Positions 1-14,800 of a stretch of 64,000 nucleotides of DNA are shown piece by piece. Location of the stretch: contig NC_088304.1 of assembly GCF_032854445.1 (NCBI RefSeq), positions 7,389,704 to 7,453,703 on the forward strand, given 5' to 3'. Numbering within the stretch: the first letter of the stretch is position 1; the number at the start of each line of letters is the position of its first letter. This DNA comes from Liolophura sinensis (taxonomy: Eukaryota > Mollusca > Polyplacophora > Chitonida > Chitonidae). Made by a program: the position numbers and the translations under genes. The notes below the pieces were generated by a model. That model had not been told where the DNA came from. It saw only the letters and a list, made by a program, of their open reading frames with translations, and ran no database searches.

Positions 1-3000
1 TGTGCACGAACAGAGCTCCTTTAATGCAAGAATATATTCTTGATTATACCACATTATTATTTTCTCCGCCTATAGTGATAGGTTAGAAGGCATATTATGC
101 TGATATAAAAGTGTAGCATTTCACAGCAGATGTGTCTGAAGTTAACAGGCAATGCTCTGTAATATCCACGACGCAGTTACATCTGGACAGCACAACCCTT
201 CTCAAGTGTTCCTCAGCAGACAAAAAAGACGTATTTGTTAGGGTCGCGTGTTGCGGAAATCTGCTCAGATGTAAATTGATTTTTGATTTTTTTTTAATCT
301 TTTAATCTTTTTTTAATCTTTTATCTTAAGCCGGCATTACAGAACAACCCGACGCTCTGAGCCCCTAAAAGACTTCATCGAACCACCAGAGCTCATTTTC
401 TGATCAAAGCCAAAGAACCTTTAGGACATTTTTTTTCGTCGCAGAAATATCAATGAACCTTTTCCGTCAGTTCATCTCGATGAGATCGATTCCATATCTA
501 GAAGAGCGAGACGTGTGAATCCTGATATAATGATATTTAATTTTCTGTGTCCATGATACCGGTCAGGCTAATAGTGTATAGAAAACTGTAGTTCTGGAAG
601 TAAACTGCAACCCTTCAACCACTTCTTAAAGATACTAAATTAAAAACAAATCCGAACGTTGCAGAATGAGCTGGATTCGAGCTTGCGACCTCACTGACGA
701 TGGGATTATCTGCTGTGGTGAAGGCAACCTTAACTCGTGCTGGCTCGTGGCGAAAACTTTTGGAATTATTTTGTATATATGTCTACATATGTAAAATAAA
801 CACAATTCTTTCGCACATATACATATATAAAATTGAGAATAAATACAAACTAGCAGGTCTGTGCGGATCATCATTAGTCTCATGTCTGTAGGACATAGTA
901 ATTCCTAAAGGGCATTAATGCGTCAGGACACCGATTGCCATTAGCCGTAACATTGCGCACAATACAGCGGTCCTTACATCAGACCATGGTGGCAAAAAGG
1001 GGGGAATAATTAACAAAACTTTTCCGTTATATTAAAAGTCGCGAAGATCTTAATGAAGCGAGATTCTGGTGTGAATTATATTGAGGGAAAGCTTGATTGT
1101 AGCTGGTGACGTATTAGTAGATGTAAATTATTTGTTAGTGCTATGTGCATTGATGCAGAAATTGTAAATGATGTAAAATCTAAAATCGCAATTGCTGTTG
1201 CCGTCCATGGATTCCAAGATACTATGGCATGGACCTTTTTCCTGAATAAACAACATTATCTATTCAATATATACCCAACTGAATGATATTACCTAATGGT
1301 AATATCAAAACATGTGTCGTTTCCCAGGAGATCTGTGTGAAGTTAGCAGATAATGCTCTGTAATATCCACGCTTCAGCTTAAACCTGCCGTTGTGTTCAA
1401 AAGGATTTATTTGTTTATTTACGTCAATGGGAGTACCGTAAGTCTCCTTACTTATTTGCGGAGCTACATAATATTAATGTGTATATGTAAACTCGTAAGT
1501 GTGCTAGTGGATATATGTTATCTCTGTCAATGTTAAGATTCCGGTATACAAGCAGGCATGAATTATTATAAATCAGATGACAGTAATCATGAAATAGTTT
1601 TCTAGACTGATCAAATTACAAAGAAACAGATCATAAAACTATTAATGGACAACAACATTTATTTAACATGTTTAACCGCTACAACAAACTTTATCGAACA
1701 TTGAATGACGATGACAAGGAAGCACTTTAACAGGAGCGTCTAGTAAATCTCGGAACCGGTTAACTCGATTTATCACAAGTGCCATGTACATTGTGGAACA
1801 CTGTAGTATATGACCTTCTGTTTAACACACCAAATGTTTTTCCATTGGTGAGAATAACACTTTGGAATTTCCTGAATCGACACCAGATATACACTTGAGA
1901 CAGAACGGAGAACTTGTAATATGGAGTCTATTTCATATCCAATATCCTACCGATAAATACAGTCTGTTGTCGTAGTATCTACTATAGTTTCATGTATCAT
2001 CATTGCCATCAATACGATTGGGGAAACACGTTTATGTTTTGACACTACTATCAGCATATTCTATAAAATAAATCAACCAAAAATTTCATCTCATGCGGTA
2101 AAAGTTCTCCCCAAAAATTTCGCCCTTAGAGTAATAGATGCTTTGCGCAAGTACAGTGTGTAGTATTCTTCTCGATTACATCACCTGACTTCAGGACACG
2201 CAAGGCATATTGATATGATGTACAACATACAAAACATTGTACAATGTGCGTGTAGAGTTATTGTTTATTTGCGTCAGTGGGAATACTGTATGTGTGCTCT
2301 CTGACTGGCCACGCCTCCTATAAATGTTTACTGTTACTGTGTAAATCAAAAGTAAGAGATGAACTAGCGAATAATGATCGGGTACGTCTTACATATACTG
2401 ATCTCTGTTGATGAGAGAATAGCTTACTCTAGATCGCCATAACCATACAATTGTCTTCTACACTGACAAAATTACACAAAAATAGATAACAAAACCATAC
2501 AGAGACAGACACCAATACACAAAGTGGATTTTTAAGACATTTATTAATATTTTACACAGCCTAAAAATCCTAGAGCCTACAAACCTTATCGAATCACGTG
2601 ATATTTCCGTTAACAGTGCGAGAAAACGATGACAAGGACGCATTATAAGAGAAGCGTCTGGTAAATCTCGAAACCGGGTAACTTGGTTAATTCCACTCTC
2701 AAATCCACCTTTCCAACCTCTACGAAAGTATCCAGCAGGGCTATCAAAATATGGACAAGCCGTGCAGATCATGGTTTGGCTGACGTCTGTAGGGGATAGC
2801 AATTAGCAAAAACGACACTAAAAGGTTCTAAGCAAGGGCACTGACTGTCATGAGCCGTAACATTGGCCTTTAGTCGTAGACATTTGAATCAGGCCCTGAC
2901 GGCAAAAAGATGGAATAATTAATAAAAACGAACCGGTACAGTTAATTTAAAAAGTCGCAAAGAAATTGATGCAGTCAGATTCTCATGTGAATTCTGGTGA

Positions 3001-5699
3001 GAGAAAGGTTGATTGTAGCGTGTGAGCTATTAGGAGAGGTAAATTATTTGTTAATGGCATGTGCATTGATGAAGAGATTGTAAATGATGTAAAATCTAAA
3101 ATCGTATTTGCTGTTGCCCTCAGAGTACTCAGAGGTGAACCCTTTTCCAGTATGAACAACATTCCCTATTTTATATATACGTAAATGAATATTACGGTTT
3201 TCGTAAATTTTGGTCTGTGTCAGGACAAACAGAGAGAGGCTAGCAGGCATATCAGGGCGATATGAAAGTGTAGCATTTCCCAGCAGATCTGCCTGAATTT
3301 AGCAGACAACGCTCTGTAATATCCACCACGCAGTTACATCCGGACAGCTCAACCCTTCTCAAGTGTTCCTCAGCAGACAAAAAAGATTTATTTCTTAAGG
3401 ATTGATGTCGCTTAGATCTGCTCAGATGTAAATTAAATTTCGGACGAAAGCCCGTATTACTAAACAGCTAGACGTGTTGATGAAAACGGCATTGCTCTAA
3501 GCCTCTGAAAGACTTCATCAAAGCACCAGGTTTTATTTACAGGTCCCCGGTAGAAAACCTTTAGGACATTTTTTCCGTCGCAGAAATATCAGTGAGCCCT
3601 TTGCGTTAATTCGACCACAGGAGATCGATTCTAGAGAGGAGAGCGAGACGTGTGGATTCTGAGGGTAAATAAGCAACTGTTTGGTTTGCCACAATTTTTA
3701 TGCCAGAATCGGAAATTTTGTTGACGTAACGGGGCGGTCAAGGGAGAAAAACTAAAGGTGAAATTTATCCAAAAGTCATGGTTATCAAAAAGTAATTGAG
3801 AAACCAAGTGTGCATAAAAGGCTATGCAGGCTGTGGGTGGTTGGTTCATAGCTTTTTACAGAGCAATAAAAGTAAACCATAGATTTTCATAAACCATAGA
3901 AACCATTGATGTTCTTCCTCAATCCATACAAAATGAGCTGCAAGAGTTGGATTCGAGCTTGCGACCTCACTGACCAGGAGATTATCAGCTTTGGTGAGAG
4001 CAACCCTGGCTCGCGCTGACACGCGCTGTAAAATAAATACAATTCTTTTGCAAATATTCCGATATAACATGGAAAATAAATAACAAAACACTTCTTCCTA
4101 CCCATTTACTAAGACGTAGCCAATCAACGCGTACAGCCGTCGCCTTATTATTCAGTATTAAGTCAGGTAAGTCTCAAACTTGTGTTAAGTGCGAGCCTAA
4201 TGGAGCTTCAGCTTGGACCTGCATTTTTACTCATAATGATTTATTCTTTTTTTGCGTGAATGGGAGTACTGTAAGTGCTGATTAATGCTACTACCTGATG
4301 TTTATTTGTAAATCGAAACTAGCAGAGATCTGAAAACTATCGCCGGGCCATGCAGGCTGTGAGTGGCTGATATGTTTTTTTACAGAGCAGTAAAGTGAAG
4401 TCACAGATTTTAACCATGTTGTTCCTCGATCCGTACAAAATGTATGAGAGAATTTAGTATAATTGATTTAATCAACAGATTTAGTGAGAAAGGCCAAACT
4501 CATTATGTTTCCACCTACACGAAAGTGGTCAGGGTTACAGGTGTAAGAATCTGCAACCCTTCACCTGACACTTCTCAAACCTCCTAACTTAAAGTCACAG
4601 CCAAATTTTAAGTTAGAGCGAGAGTTGGATTCGAGTCTACAACCTTACTGGGGATTATCGGCTGTGGTGAGAAAAGCCCTGGCTAATGTTGGCTTATATG
4701 TGGAAACTTTTCTACACATTTGGAAATCTTTTCTTGATCGACATTCATGTATGTACATGAGTACAAGTCTTTGCACATATGTGGCTAGTAAATACCAAGA
4801 CGGTGTAGCCGTCCAGGACGGAGAGGATCAGCGCCTTGTTGTTCCCTTAATATGCAGAGTGCACGGTCAGGTAAGTAACAAAACTGTCTCAGTTATTTTA
4901 CGAACGGAATGGAGCTGTCAAAATTATTTCTTACTTAGTTGCGTGAGTGAGAGTACTGTATTTGCTCCAACTGACTGGCCATGTTTCCTAATCTTTATGT
5001 GAAAATCTAAAGTAGTTTTTAAAGTAAAAACTGCTAGCGGTTAATGATCGGGTACGTGTTACATATACTGATGTTGATGAGAGAATAGCATACTTTAAAT
5101 GGCCATCACCACAACAGTGTCTTCTATACTGACAAACTTACACAGAAATAGAAAATAAAACCATACACAGACATTTATTAATATTTTACACAGCCCAAAA
5201 AATTCTATCGTCTACAAACCTTATCACCGCTGTTTCCGCTAATAACGCGAGATGACAAAAGCAGAAAAGCGCTTTTAGATTAGCGTCTGGTAAATCTCGG
5301 AACCGGGTAACTCGATAAATCCCACTCTCAGATCAACCTTTTTCACCTCTCTGGAGATATGGGGTAATTGGAATCCAGCAGGGCTGTCAAAATATGAACA
5401 AGCCGTGCAGATCATCATTAGGCTGATGTCTGTAGGAGATAGTAATTAGTGAAGGGTATTGAAGGGTTCTAAACGATGGGACAGATTGTCATTAAAGATT
5501 TGTAGAATACAGCGCTCTAGACATTTATATCAGACCATGATGGCAAAAAGGGGAATAATTAATTAAAATGTACAGTTCATTTAAAAAGATGCGACGATCT
5601 TATAGAAGTGAGATTCTCACGTGAATTCTACTGAGATAAAGGCTGATTGTACATTTGATCTCTTGGGGATGTAAATTATCCGTCAATGCCAGGTGTACT

Positions 5700-6152
5700 A
5701 ATGTAGAGAAGTTGGAGAGAACAAAAAGGTGTGTTTACTTAAGAACGTGATGCCTTGGATAACAGGCGATGTTGGAGTCCGTGGCTCTAAACATGCAATG
5801 GTCTTGTATTTTTTCGCAGACGAAAGTCATGCGGGAAATCGTTGTGTATTGATGTAGAGAAGTTGGAGAGGACAAAAAGGTGTGTTTACTTAACAATGTG
5901 ATGCCTTGGATAACAGGCGATGTTGGAGTTCGTGGCTCTAAACATGCAATGGTCTTGTATTTTTTCGCAGACGAAAGTCATGCGGGAAATCGTAGTGTAT
6001 TGATGTAGAGAAGTTGGAGAGGACAAAAAGGTGCGTTTACTTAACAATGTGATGCCTTGGATAACAAGCGATGTTGTAGTCCGTGGCTCCAAACATAAAA
6101 TGGTCTCGTATGTTTTTCACAGACGAAAGTCATGCGGGAAATCGCTTTGTAT
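5700..6152. repeat. 151-bp tandem repeat, three units (copy A)
   Basis: The motif atgtagagaagttggaga recurs at 5701, 5852 and 6003, giving a period of 151 bp and three units with only a few substitutions between them. Each unit ends in a stretch reading gcagacgaaagtcatgcggg. The array sits inside copy A of the large repeat. The matching place in copy B has only two units. Confidence 0.9.
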
Positions 6153-6344
6153 TTGTCTTGCGCTAAATACTTTTACAACCTAGCACCTACCAAGATAACG
6201 TTTTCTACACTTTCAAATCTTTTTTGAAAATGTTGCTTTGTGTCACAATAAATTTTAACATTTGGACACTGGAATATGTCACCCTCTCTTTAATACAACA
6301 AAATATTTTCATCAAAATCCCACCTGTAAATGACAAACATGGCC

Positions 6345-6367
6345 ATGGTATTTATTGTAAATACCAT
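6345..6367. repeat. Perfect 10-bp inverted repeat (palindrome) in copy A
   Basis: ATGGTATTTA and TAAATACCAT are perfect reverse complements separated by three bases. The same palindrome is kept in copy B at 18301-18323. No function is evident. Confidence 0.7.
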
Positions 6368-8822
6368 CATTACTATCAATAGGACTGGAATCTCGTTATC
6401 TGTAACATCACTGTAAGCATGATAAAGAAACCAAAAATCTCATGTTTTCCGATCAGAGGTCTCTGGTTTCTAATGTGTAATCCTTGGTGCAAAAGCTCCT
6501 TTGCAAAGAATACAGTTTTTTCTTGATAATATCCCTTCATTTCACGACAAACAGAGAGATGCTAAAAGGCATATTAAGGTGATGTCAAAGTGTTGCGTTT
6601 CACAGATCTGTCTGAAGGTAGCAGACAATGCTCTCTAATATCCACGACACAGTTACACATGGACAGTACAGCCCTTCTCAAGTGTTCCTCAGCAGACAAC
6701 ACAGACGTATTAGGGTTGCATGTCGCGGAGATCTGCTCAGATGTAAATTGAATTTAAGACGCAATCCACAGGTCTCAATGTGGTATTACTGAACAGCCCA
6801 ACGTGTCGATGCACCCCTCATCGCCCTGAATCTCTGAAAGATTCAATCCACCAGGGTTTTTTTTTTTTTACAGTTAAAGAACCTTTAGGGCATTTTTTTT
6901 CTGTCATAGCAGTATCAGTGAACCCTGCGCGTTAAATCGGCCACAGGACATCGATTCTACCGAGGAAATCGAGACGTTGAATCCTAAGTGTGTATAAGCA
7001 ACTGTTTGGTTTGCCACAATTTTTATGCCAGCAGCTGAACTTTCGTCGACTTAACGAGCTGCCCAGACACGGAATAGAAGCCGAAATTTATCCAGATGTC
7101 TTGATTACAAAATAGGAATTCATCCACAAAGTGTACATGAAAATAGTCGCTAGGCCATACAGGGTGTAGGTGGTTTGGCGACAGCTTTTTACAGAGTGAA
7201 ATCGTAGATTTTATTTATGTTGTTCCTCGATCAATACAAAATTGATATCATTAACTGATTTAGTGAAAATAGCTGTATCGCATTAATTTTCTATGTACAT
7301 CATACCCGCCAGGCTAATTATGTATAGAACTGTAGCTTCGGAAGAAAACTCCAGACTTTCACCTTCTTAAAACTTCTAACTTAAAACGACAACTGACGCA
7401 AGAGCTGGATTCAAGCTTGCTACCCTCAGTGACAAGGGTTTCACTAGCTATGGTTAGACCAGCCTTGGCTCATGCTGACTCGTGTCGAAAACATTTGTAC
7501 ACATCTGGAAACATTTTCCAACCCTATATATGTAAAATAAAACCAGTTTTTTGCACATATACATATGTACAATGGAGAATAATCATCAAAACCGCTCTTC
7601 CCAACATTCATCAACACGGAGTCATTCCACGCTTACAGCCTTCCATTTATTATGTCGTGCCAAGTCAGGTGAGAACCAAGATTGTTTTAGATACGAACCC
7701 AATTGGGCTTCAGCGTGAACCTGCATTTGTACTCAGGATGATTTATTGTTTATTTCCGTGAGTGGGAGTACTTTATGTGTAGTGACTGATTAATGGTGCT
7801 ACGTAATGTAATGTGTGAATCGAAACTAATAGCTCAGCTAGCGATTACTGTTCGGGACATGTGTTTATACAGGCAGTCATCTCTGTTAACGACAACAGAC
7901 CAGTATAAATAGAAGCATGAATTTTTACAAATTAGACGACCATTACATTGAAATTGTTTTCTAGACAGATCATATTCCACAGAAACAGGATTATAAAGAC
8001 AAACACCATTACATCAAGTGGCTTTTTCTAGTAATTTACTAATATATTACACAGCCCGATAGTCTCGGAATCTCGGTCTCAATCTCGGAACCGGGTAACT
8101 CGATTGATCCCACCTCTCAGATCAACCTTTTCACCTCTCTGGAGATATGGGGGAATTGGTATCCAGCAGGGCTGTCAAAATATAAACAAGCCGTCCAGAT
8201 CATCATTAGGCTGATGTCTGTAGGAGATAGTAATTACTGATGGGCATTGATGTGTTCTGAGCCAGGACACCGATTGTCATTAACCGTGGTCTCAGACATT
8301 TACATTAGACACTGATGGTAACAGAAAAGGAATAGTTAATAAAAATGTACAGTTTTTTTAAAACTTCGCAAAGATTTCAATGAAGTGAGATTGTGATTAA
8401 ATACTATTTAGAGAAATATTGTTTGTAGCATGTGCCCTATAGGCCTACACGTCAATGCCATGAACACTGAGACTTTGAAGTATCGCTGAAGGGGCCAGCA
8501 CGACAGGTACGAGTGTAGATCATGCTGAGAAATCGCGAATCACAGTTTCTGGTGTCGTCTGTGGCTTAAAGCATACATGTGCAGTACATGAACGCCTTTC
8601 TCATGGGTGTAGGAAGTCGGGTTCAGGGCAGTTTTCAGCATTTTCACATTTTCAGACTATTCCCAACAATATTCTTTATTAAAGATATCTGGTACTTAAA
8701 TAATGTTATAAATAGTAACATTTAAGGCGTTCGAAACTTCCGGTGTGTCCCAACAAAGTACATGGTTTGGCAAATGTACGCTTTGCAATTTATCACCCTC
8801 TCGTATAAATGAAAATATTTTC

Positions 8823-8836
8823 GGGGGGGGGGGGGG
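8823..8836. repeat. Poly-G run of 14 in copy A
   Basis: There are fourteen consecutive G. The matching place in copy B (about 20834) has six, so the run is length-variable between the two copies. Confidence 0.8.
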
Positions 8837-11800
8837 TACAGATACGGCTTTGAAATTTCCTGAATGAAAACCAAAAAGAGTCTTGATTCCTTAAAGCGGT
8901 AACAGATAAAATGCAGTCTACTTTATATTCCATCGCCATCCGGTAGGCATGTATGCAAACTGGGGCCGTCATCTTCATTACAGTGACCAATTACCATTGT
9001 TGATATAAATACGAATGCAGCCATGTTGTTTTGTGACATCACTTTTTTTATCTCCTCAATCAATCTTGTCTCCTTCTATAGTTTTTCTTTAGCGCACGAA
9101 CAGAGCTCCTTTAATGCAAGAATATATTCTTGATTATAGCACATTATTATTTTCTCCGCCTATAGTGAGAGGTTAGAAGGCATGTTAAGGTGATATAAAA
9201 GTGTAGCATTTCACAGCAGATCTGTCTGAAGTTAGCAGGCAATGCTCTGTAATATCCACGACGCAGTTATATATGGACAGCTCAACCCTTCTCAAGTGTT
9301 CCTCAGCAGACAAAAAAGACATATTTGTTAGGGTCGCGTGTCGCGGAAATCTCTTCAGATGTAAATTTATTTTTGAACACCATCGGTAGATCTTAAGCCG
9401 GCAATACAGAACAACCCGACGTGTGGGTAAACAAGGCATTGTTCTGAGCCCCTAAAAGACTTCATCGAACCACCAGGGTTCATTTACTGGTCAAAGCCAA
9501 AGAACCTTTAGGACATTTTTTCCATCGCAGAAATGAACCTTTTCCGTCAGTTCATCTCGATGAGATCGATTCCATATCTAGAAGAGCGAGACGTGTGGAT
9601 CCTGATATAATGATATTTAATTTTCTGTGTGCATGATACCGGTCAGGCTAATAGTGTATAGAAAACTGTTGTTCTGGAAGTAAACTGCAACCCTTCTTCA
9701 GCCACTTTTAATACATACCAAATTAAAAACAAATCCGAACGTTGCAGAAAGAGCCTGATTCGAGCTTGCGACCTCACTGGCGATGGGATTATCGGCTGTG
9801 GTGAAAGCAACCTTGACTCGTGCTGGCTCGTGGCGAAAACTTTTGGAATTATTTTGTATGTCTACATATGTAAAATAAACACAATTCTTTCGCACATATA
9901 CATATATAAAATTAAGAATAAATACAAACTAGCAGGTCTGTGCGGATCAGCATTAGTCTCATGTCTGTAGGACACAGTAATTCCTAAAGGGCAGTGATGT
10001 GTTCTGAGTCAGGACACCGATTGCCATTAGCCGTAACACTGCGCACAATACAGCGGTCCTTACATCAGACCATGGTGGCAAAAGGGGGGAATAATTAACA
10101 AAACTTTTCCGTTATATTAACAAGTCGCGGAGGTCTTAATGAAGCGAGATTCTGATGTGAATTATGTTGAGAGAAAGGTTGATTGTAGCGTTTGACGTAT
10201 TAGTAGATGTAAATTATTTGTTAGTGCTATGTGCACTGATGCAGAGATTGTAAATGATGTAAAATCTAAAACCGCAATTGCTGTTGCCGTCCGTGGATTC
10301 CAAGATACTATTGCACCTTTTTCCTGAATAAACAACATTATCTATTCAGTGTATACGTATTTGAATGATATTACCTAATGGTAAAATCAAAACATATGTC
10401 GTTTCCCAGGAGATCTGTCTGAAGTTAGCAGACAATGCTCTGTAATATCCACGACTACATCTACATCTAGACAGCTCAGTCCTTCTCTAGTGCTCCTCAG
10501 CAGACAAAAAAGACGTATTTGTTTGGGTTGCGTGTTGCGGACCTCTGCTCAGATGAGAATTGAATGTTGGGCGACATCGGCAGATCTTCAGCCACTATTA
10601 CTGAGCAGCCCGTGTCGATACAAACGGCATTGCTCTAAGCCCCTCAAAGACTTCATCATGCTACCCAAGTTCTTACACTGGCCAAGGCTAAAGAACCTGT
10701 GGGGGACATTTTTTCCGTCGCAGAAATATCAGTGAACCCTTTGCGTCAGTTTGGCCTCGATGAGATCGATTCTAGAGAGGAGAGCGAGACGTGTGGATCC
10801 TGAGGGTAAACAAGCAAATTGTTTGATTTGGCACAATTTTTATATTTTTGTTGACGTAACGGAGCCAGTAATAGCGGAGAATCGAAACTGAAATTTATGC
10901 AGATGTCTTCATTACAAAATAGGAATTGATCAACAGACTGTACATGGAAATCGCCAGGCCATGCAGGGTGTGGTTGGTTTGGCCATGGCTTTTTTAAAGT
11001 GAGAGCAGTAAAGTGAAAGCATAGACTTTTGTTGATCATCGACCCGTACAAAATTGATATCATTTAATAGACTTCATGATAATCGTCGTACTTGTTAATT
11101 TTCCTCGTTTACGATAACCATCAGGCTAATAATGCGTAGAAAACTGTAGTTGTGGAAGAGAACTGCAGACTTTCACATGCCACTTTTTAAAGCGTCTAAC
11201 TTAAAACGACAACCGAACTTTGCGGCAGCTGGTATCGAGCTTGCAACCTCAGTGGCCAGGGAATTATCGGCTGTGGTGAGATCAACCTTGACTTGTGCTG
11301 ACTCGTGTCGAAAACTTTCGTACACATTTGGGAATATTTTCTAGGTCCTATATATGTAAAATGAATACAATTCTTTTACACATACACATATATAAATTTT
11401 AGAACAAATATCAGCACCGCTGCTCTTACCCATTCACCAACAGAGTGCCCAGTCAAGTGAGGACCAAATCTGACACGAGCCGAATGGAGCTTCAACTTGA
11501 ACCTGCCGTTGTGTTCAAATCGATTTATTTGTTTATTTACGTCAGTATGTCTCCTTACTTATTTGCGGTGCTACATAATATAGCGGATATATGTTATCTC
11601 TGTTAATGTTATTATACCGGTATACTAGGAAGCATGAATTATTATAAATTAGATGACAATAATCATGAAACAGGTTCCTAGACTGATCAAATTACAAAGA
11701 AACACATCATAAAACCATTCAGGGACAACAACATTTATTTGACATAAAGTGGATTTTCAAGTAATTTATTAATATTTACAGCAGCTCGAGAATCTTGTAA

Positions 11801-14800
11801 TTGTAAACCTTATTGAACATTGAATAACGATGAAAGGGAAGGACTTTAACAGGAGAGTCTGGTAAATCTCGGAGCCGGATAACTCGATTAATCCCACTCT
11901 CAGATCAACCCTTTTCGACCTCTACGGAGATATGGGGAAATTGGTGTCCAGAAGGGCTATCAAAATATGAACGAACCGTGCAGATGATCATTACGGTAAT
12001 GTCTGTAGGAGCTGGAAATTACCGAAGGGCATTGGGTTCTGAGCCAGGATTTTCATTAGCAGTGATGACAAAAACATGGAATTATTATTAAAAAGGCACA
12101 GTAAATTTAAAAAGTGGCAAACATTTTAATCAAATGATTCTATTTGATTTCTATGGAGAGAAAGAATAATTATGATGTGTGCTCTATAAGGAGATGTGAA
12201 TTATCTGTCAATGCCATGTACATTCATGTAGAGATTTCAGTTGGAAAATTTAAAAAACTTGTCCAGTTTGTCTGTTCATTTCACCTTAACAACATTCAAG
12301 CCTTAGAGCATGTTGGCTTTTGTCATCATACATTACAGTATTTTGGACACTGCAGTATATGACCTTCTCTTTAACAGACCAAAATGTTTTTCCATTGGTG
12401 AGATTAAAACTTTGGGATTTCCTGAATCGACACCAGAGATACACTTGAGACAGAACGGAGAACTTGTAATATGGAGTCTATTCCATATCCAATATCCTAC
12501 CGATAAATACAAACTGTTGTCGTATTATCTATTATAGTATCATGTATCATCATTGCTATCAATACGATTAGGGAAACAGGTTTATGTTTTGACCATACTA
12601 TTATCATATTCTGTAAAACAATCCATCAAAAATTTCATCTCATGCGGTATAAGGTCTGCCCTAAAATTTCGACCTTAGAGTAATAGCTGCTTTGTGCAAG
12701 TACAGTGTGTAGTATTCTTCTCGATTACATCACCTGACTTCAGGACACGCAAGGCATATTGATATGATGTACAACATACAAAACATTGTACAATGTGCGT
12801 GTAGAGTTATTGTTTATTTGCGTCAGTGGGAATACTGTATGTGTGCTCTCTGACTGGCCACGCCTCCTATAAATGTTTACTGTTACTGTGTAAATCTAAA
12901 GTAACAGATGAACTAGCGAATAATGATCGGGTACGTCTTACATATACTGATCTCTGTTGATGAGAGAATAGCTTACTCTAGATCGCCATAACCATACAAT
13001 TGTCTTCTACACTGACAAAATTACACAAAAATAGATAACAAAACCATACAGAGACAGACACCGATATACAAAGTGGATTTTTAAGACATTTAATAATATT
13101 TTACACAGCCTAAAAATCCTAGAGTGTACAAACCTTATCGAATCACGTGATACTTGTTAACAGCGCGAGAAAACGATGACGAGGACGCATTATAAGAAAA
13201 GCGTCTGGTAAATCTCGAAACCGGGTAACTTGGTTAATTCCACTCTCAAATCAACCTTTCCAACCTCTACGAAAGTATCCAGCAGGGCTATCAAAATATG
13301 GACAAGCCGTGCGGATCATGGTTTGGCTGACGTCTGTAGGAGATAGCAATTAGCAAAAACGACACTAATAGGTTCTAAGCAAGGGCACTGACTGCCATCA
13401 GCCGTAACATTGGCCTTTAGTCGTAGACATTTAAATCAGGCCCTGACGGCAAAAACAGGGAATAATTAATAAAAACGAACGGGTACAGTTAATTTAAAAA
13501 GTCGCGAAGAAATTGATGCAGTCAGATTCTCATGTGAATTCTGGTGAGAGAAAGGTTGATTGTAGCGTGTGAGCTATTAGGAGATGTAAATTATTTGTTA
13601 ATGGCATGTGCATTGATGCAGAGACTGTAAATGATGTAAAATATATAATCGCATTTGCTGTTGCCCTCAGAGTACTCAGAGATGAACCCTTTTACAGTAT
13701 GAACAACATTCCCTCTTTTATATATACGTAATTAAATATTACGGCTTTCGTAAATTTTGGTCTGTGTCAGGACAAATAGAGAGAGGCTAGCAGGCATATC
13801 AGGGTGATATGAAAGTGTAGCATTTCCCAGCAGATCTGCCTGAAGTTAGCAGGCAACGCTCTGTAATATCCACAACGCAGTTACATCTGGACAGCTCAAC
13901 CCTTCTCAAGTGTTCCTCAGCAGACAAAAAAGACTTATTTGTTAGGGATTGATGTCGCTTAGATCTGCTCAGATGTAAATTAAATTTCGGACGCCATCGA
14001 CAGATCTTAAGTCGGTATTACTGAAAAGCCAGTCGTGTCGATAAAAACGGCATTGCTCTAAGCCTCTGAAAGACTTCATCAAAGCACCGGGTTTTATTTA
14101 CAGATCCCCGGTAGAAAACCTTTAGGACATTTTTTTCCGTGGCAGAAATATCAGTCAGCCCTTTGCGTTAATTCGACCACAGGAGATCGATTCTAGAGAG
14201 GAGAGCGAGACGTGTGGATTCTGAGGGTAAATAACCAACTGTTTGGTTTGCCACAATTTTTATGCCAGAATCGGAAATTTTGTTGACGTAACAGGGGTGC
14301 TCAGGAAGGAGAATCGAAATTGAAATTTATCCACATGTCTTGATTACAGATTAGGAAATCAGCAAGAAAGTGCACATGAAAACAATCGCATGGCCATGCA
14401 AGGTGTGGGTGGTTTGGCGATCGCTTTTTACAGAGCAGTAAAGTGAAAACATAGACATTCCTGATGTCGTTGTTCAAGCCATACAAAACTGATATCATTA
14501 ATTGATTTTGTGATAATCGTCGAATTCATCAATTTTCTATGCACATGATACCGGTCAGGCTAATAATGTATAGAAAACTGTACTTCTAAAAAAAAAACTG
14601 CAGCCCTTCACCAACCACTTCAAAAACATTCTAACATATGAAGAAATCCGAAGATTGCAGAAAAAGCTGGATTCGAGCTTCCGACCTCACTTTCCAGGGA
14701 ATTATCGGCTGTGGTGAGGGCAACCTTGACTCAAGCTGATTTTCTTGGTCTACATTATAAAAAAAAAATCGATTCTTTCTCATATATAATTAGATAACAT

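Larger units (their letters stand above)
1..9093. repeat. Higher-order repeat, copy A (left end cut by window)
   Basis: The first bases (gagctcctttaatgcaagaa onward) recur from 9094, and similarity then runs in the same order to about 8996/20996, so this is one copy of a long tandem unit. The unit is itself made of diverged modules. A convenient anchor, cttctcaagtgttcctcagc, lies at 198, 3355 and 6674 here. Other module landmarks are a block with ggattcgagcttgcgacctc and a block with cctctctggagatatgg. Positions 4600-7900 look nearly identical to 16725-19870, while the left third is more diverged and shorter. I see no conserved protein domain in any frame. Open frames such as 7417-7761 are repeat sequence without domain content. 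Confidence 0.9.

Noticed and set aside
4625-5002. 125-codon open frame with a gtaagt after gtgcacggtcag
   Set aside because: The equivalent place in other modules is not open and the codons show no conservation. The donor-like site looks accidental.
5886-6092. Minus-strand frame across the 151-bp repeats
   Set aside because: A frame through a tandem repeat with no start context or domain.
7417-7761. 114-codon open frame, also present at 19388-19756 in copy B
   Set aside because: It is conserved only because the DNA is duplicated. No domain, no splice context, and it lies entirely in repeat sequence.
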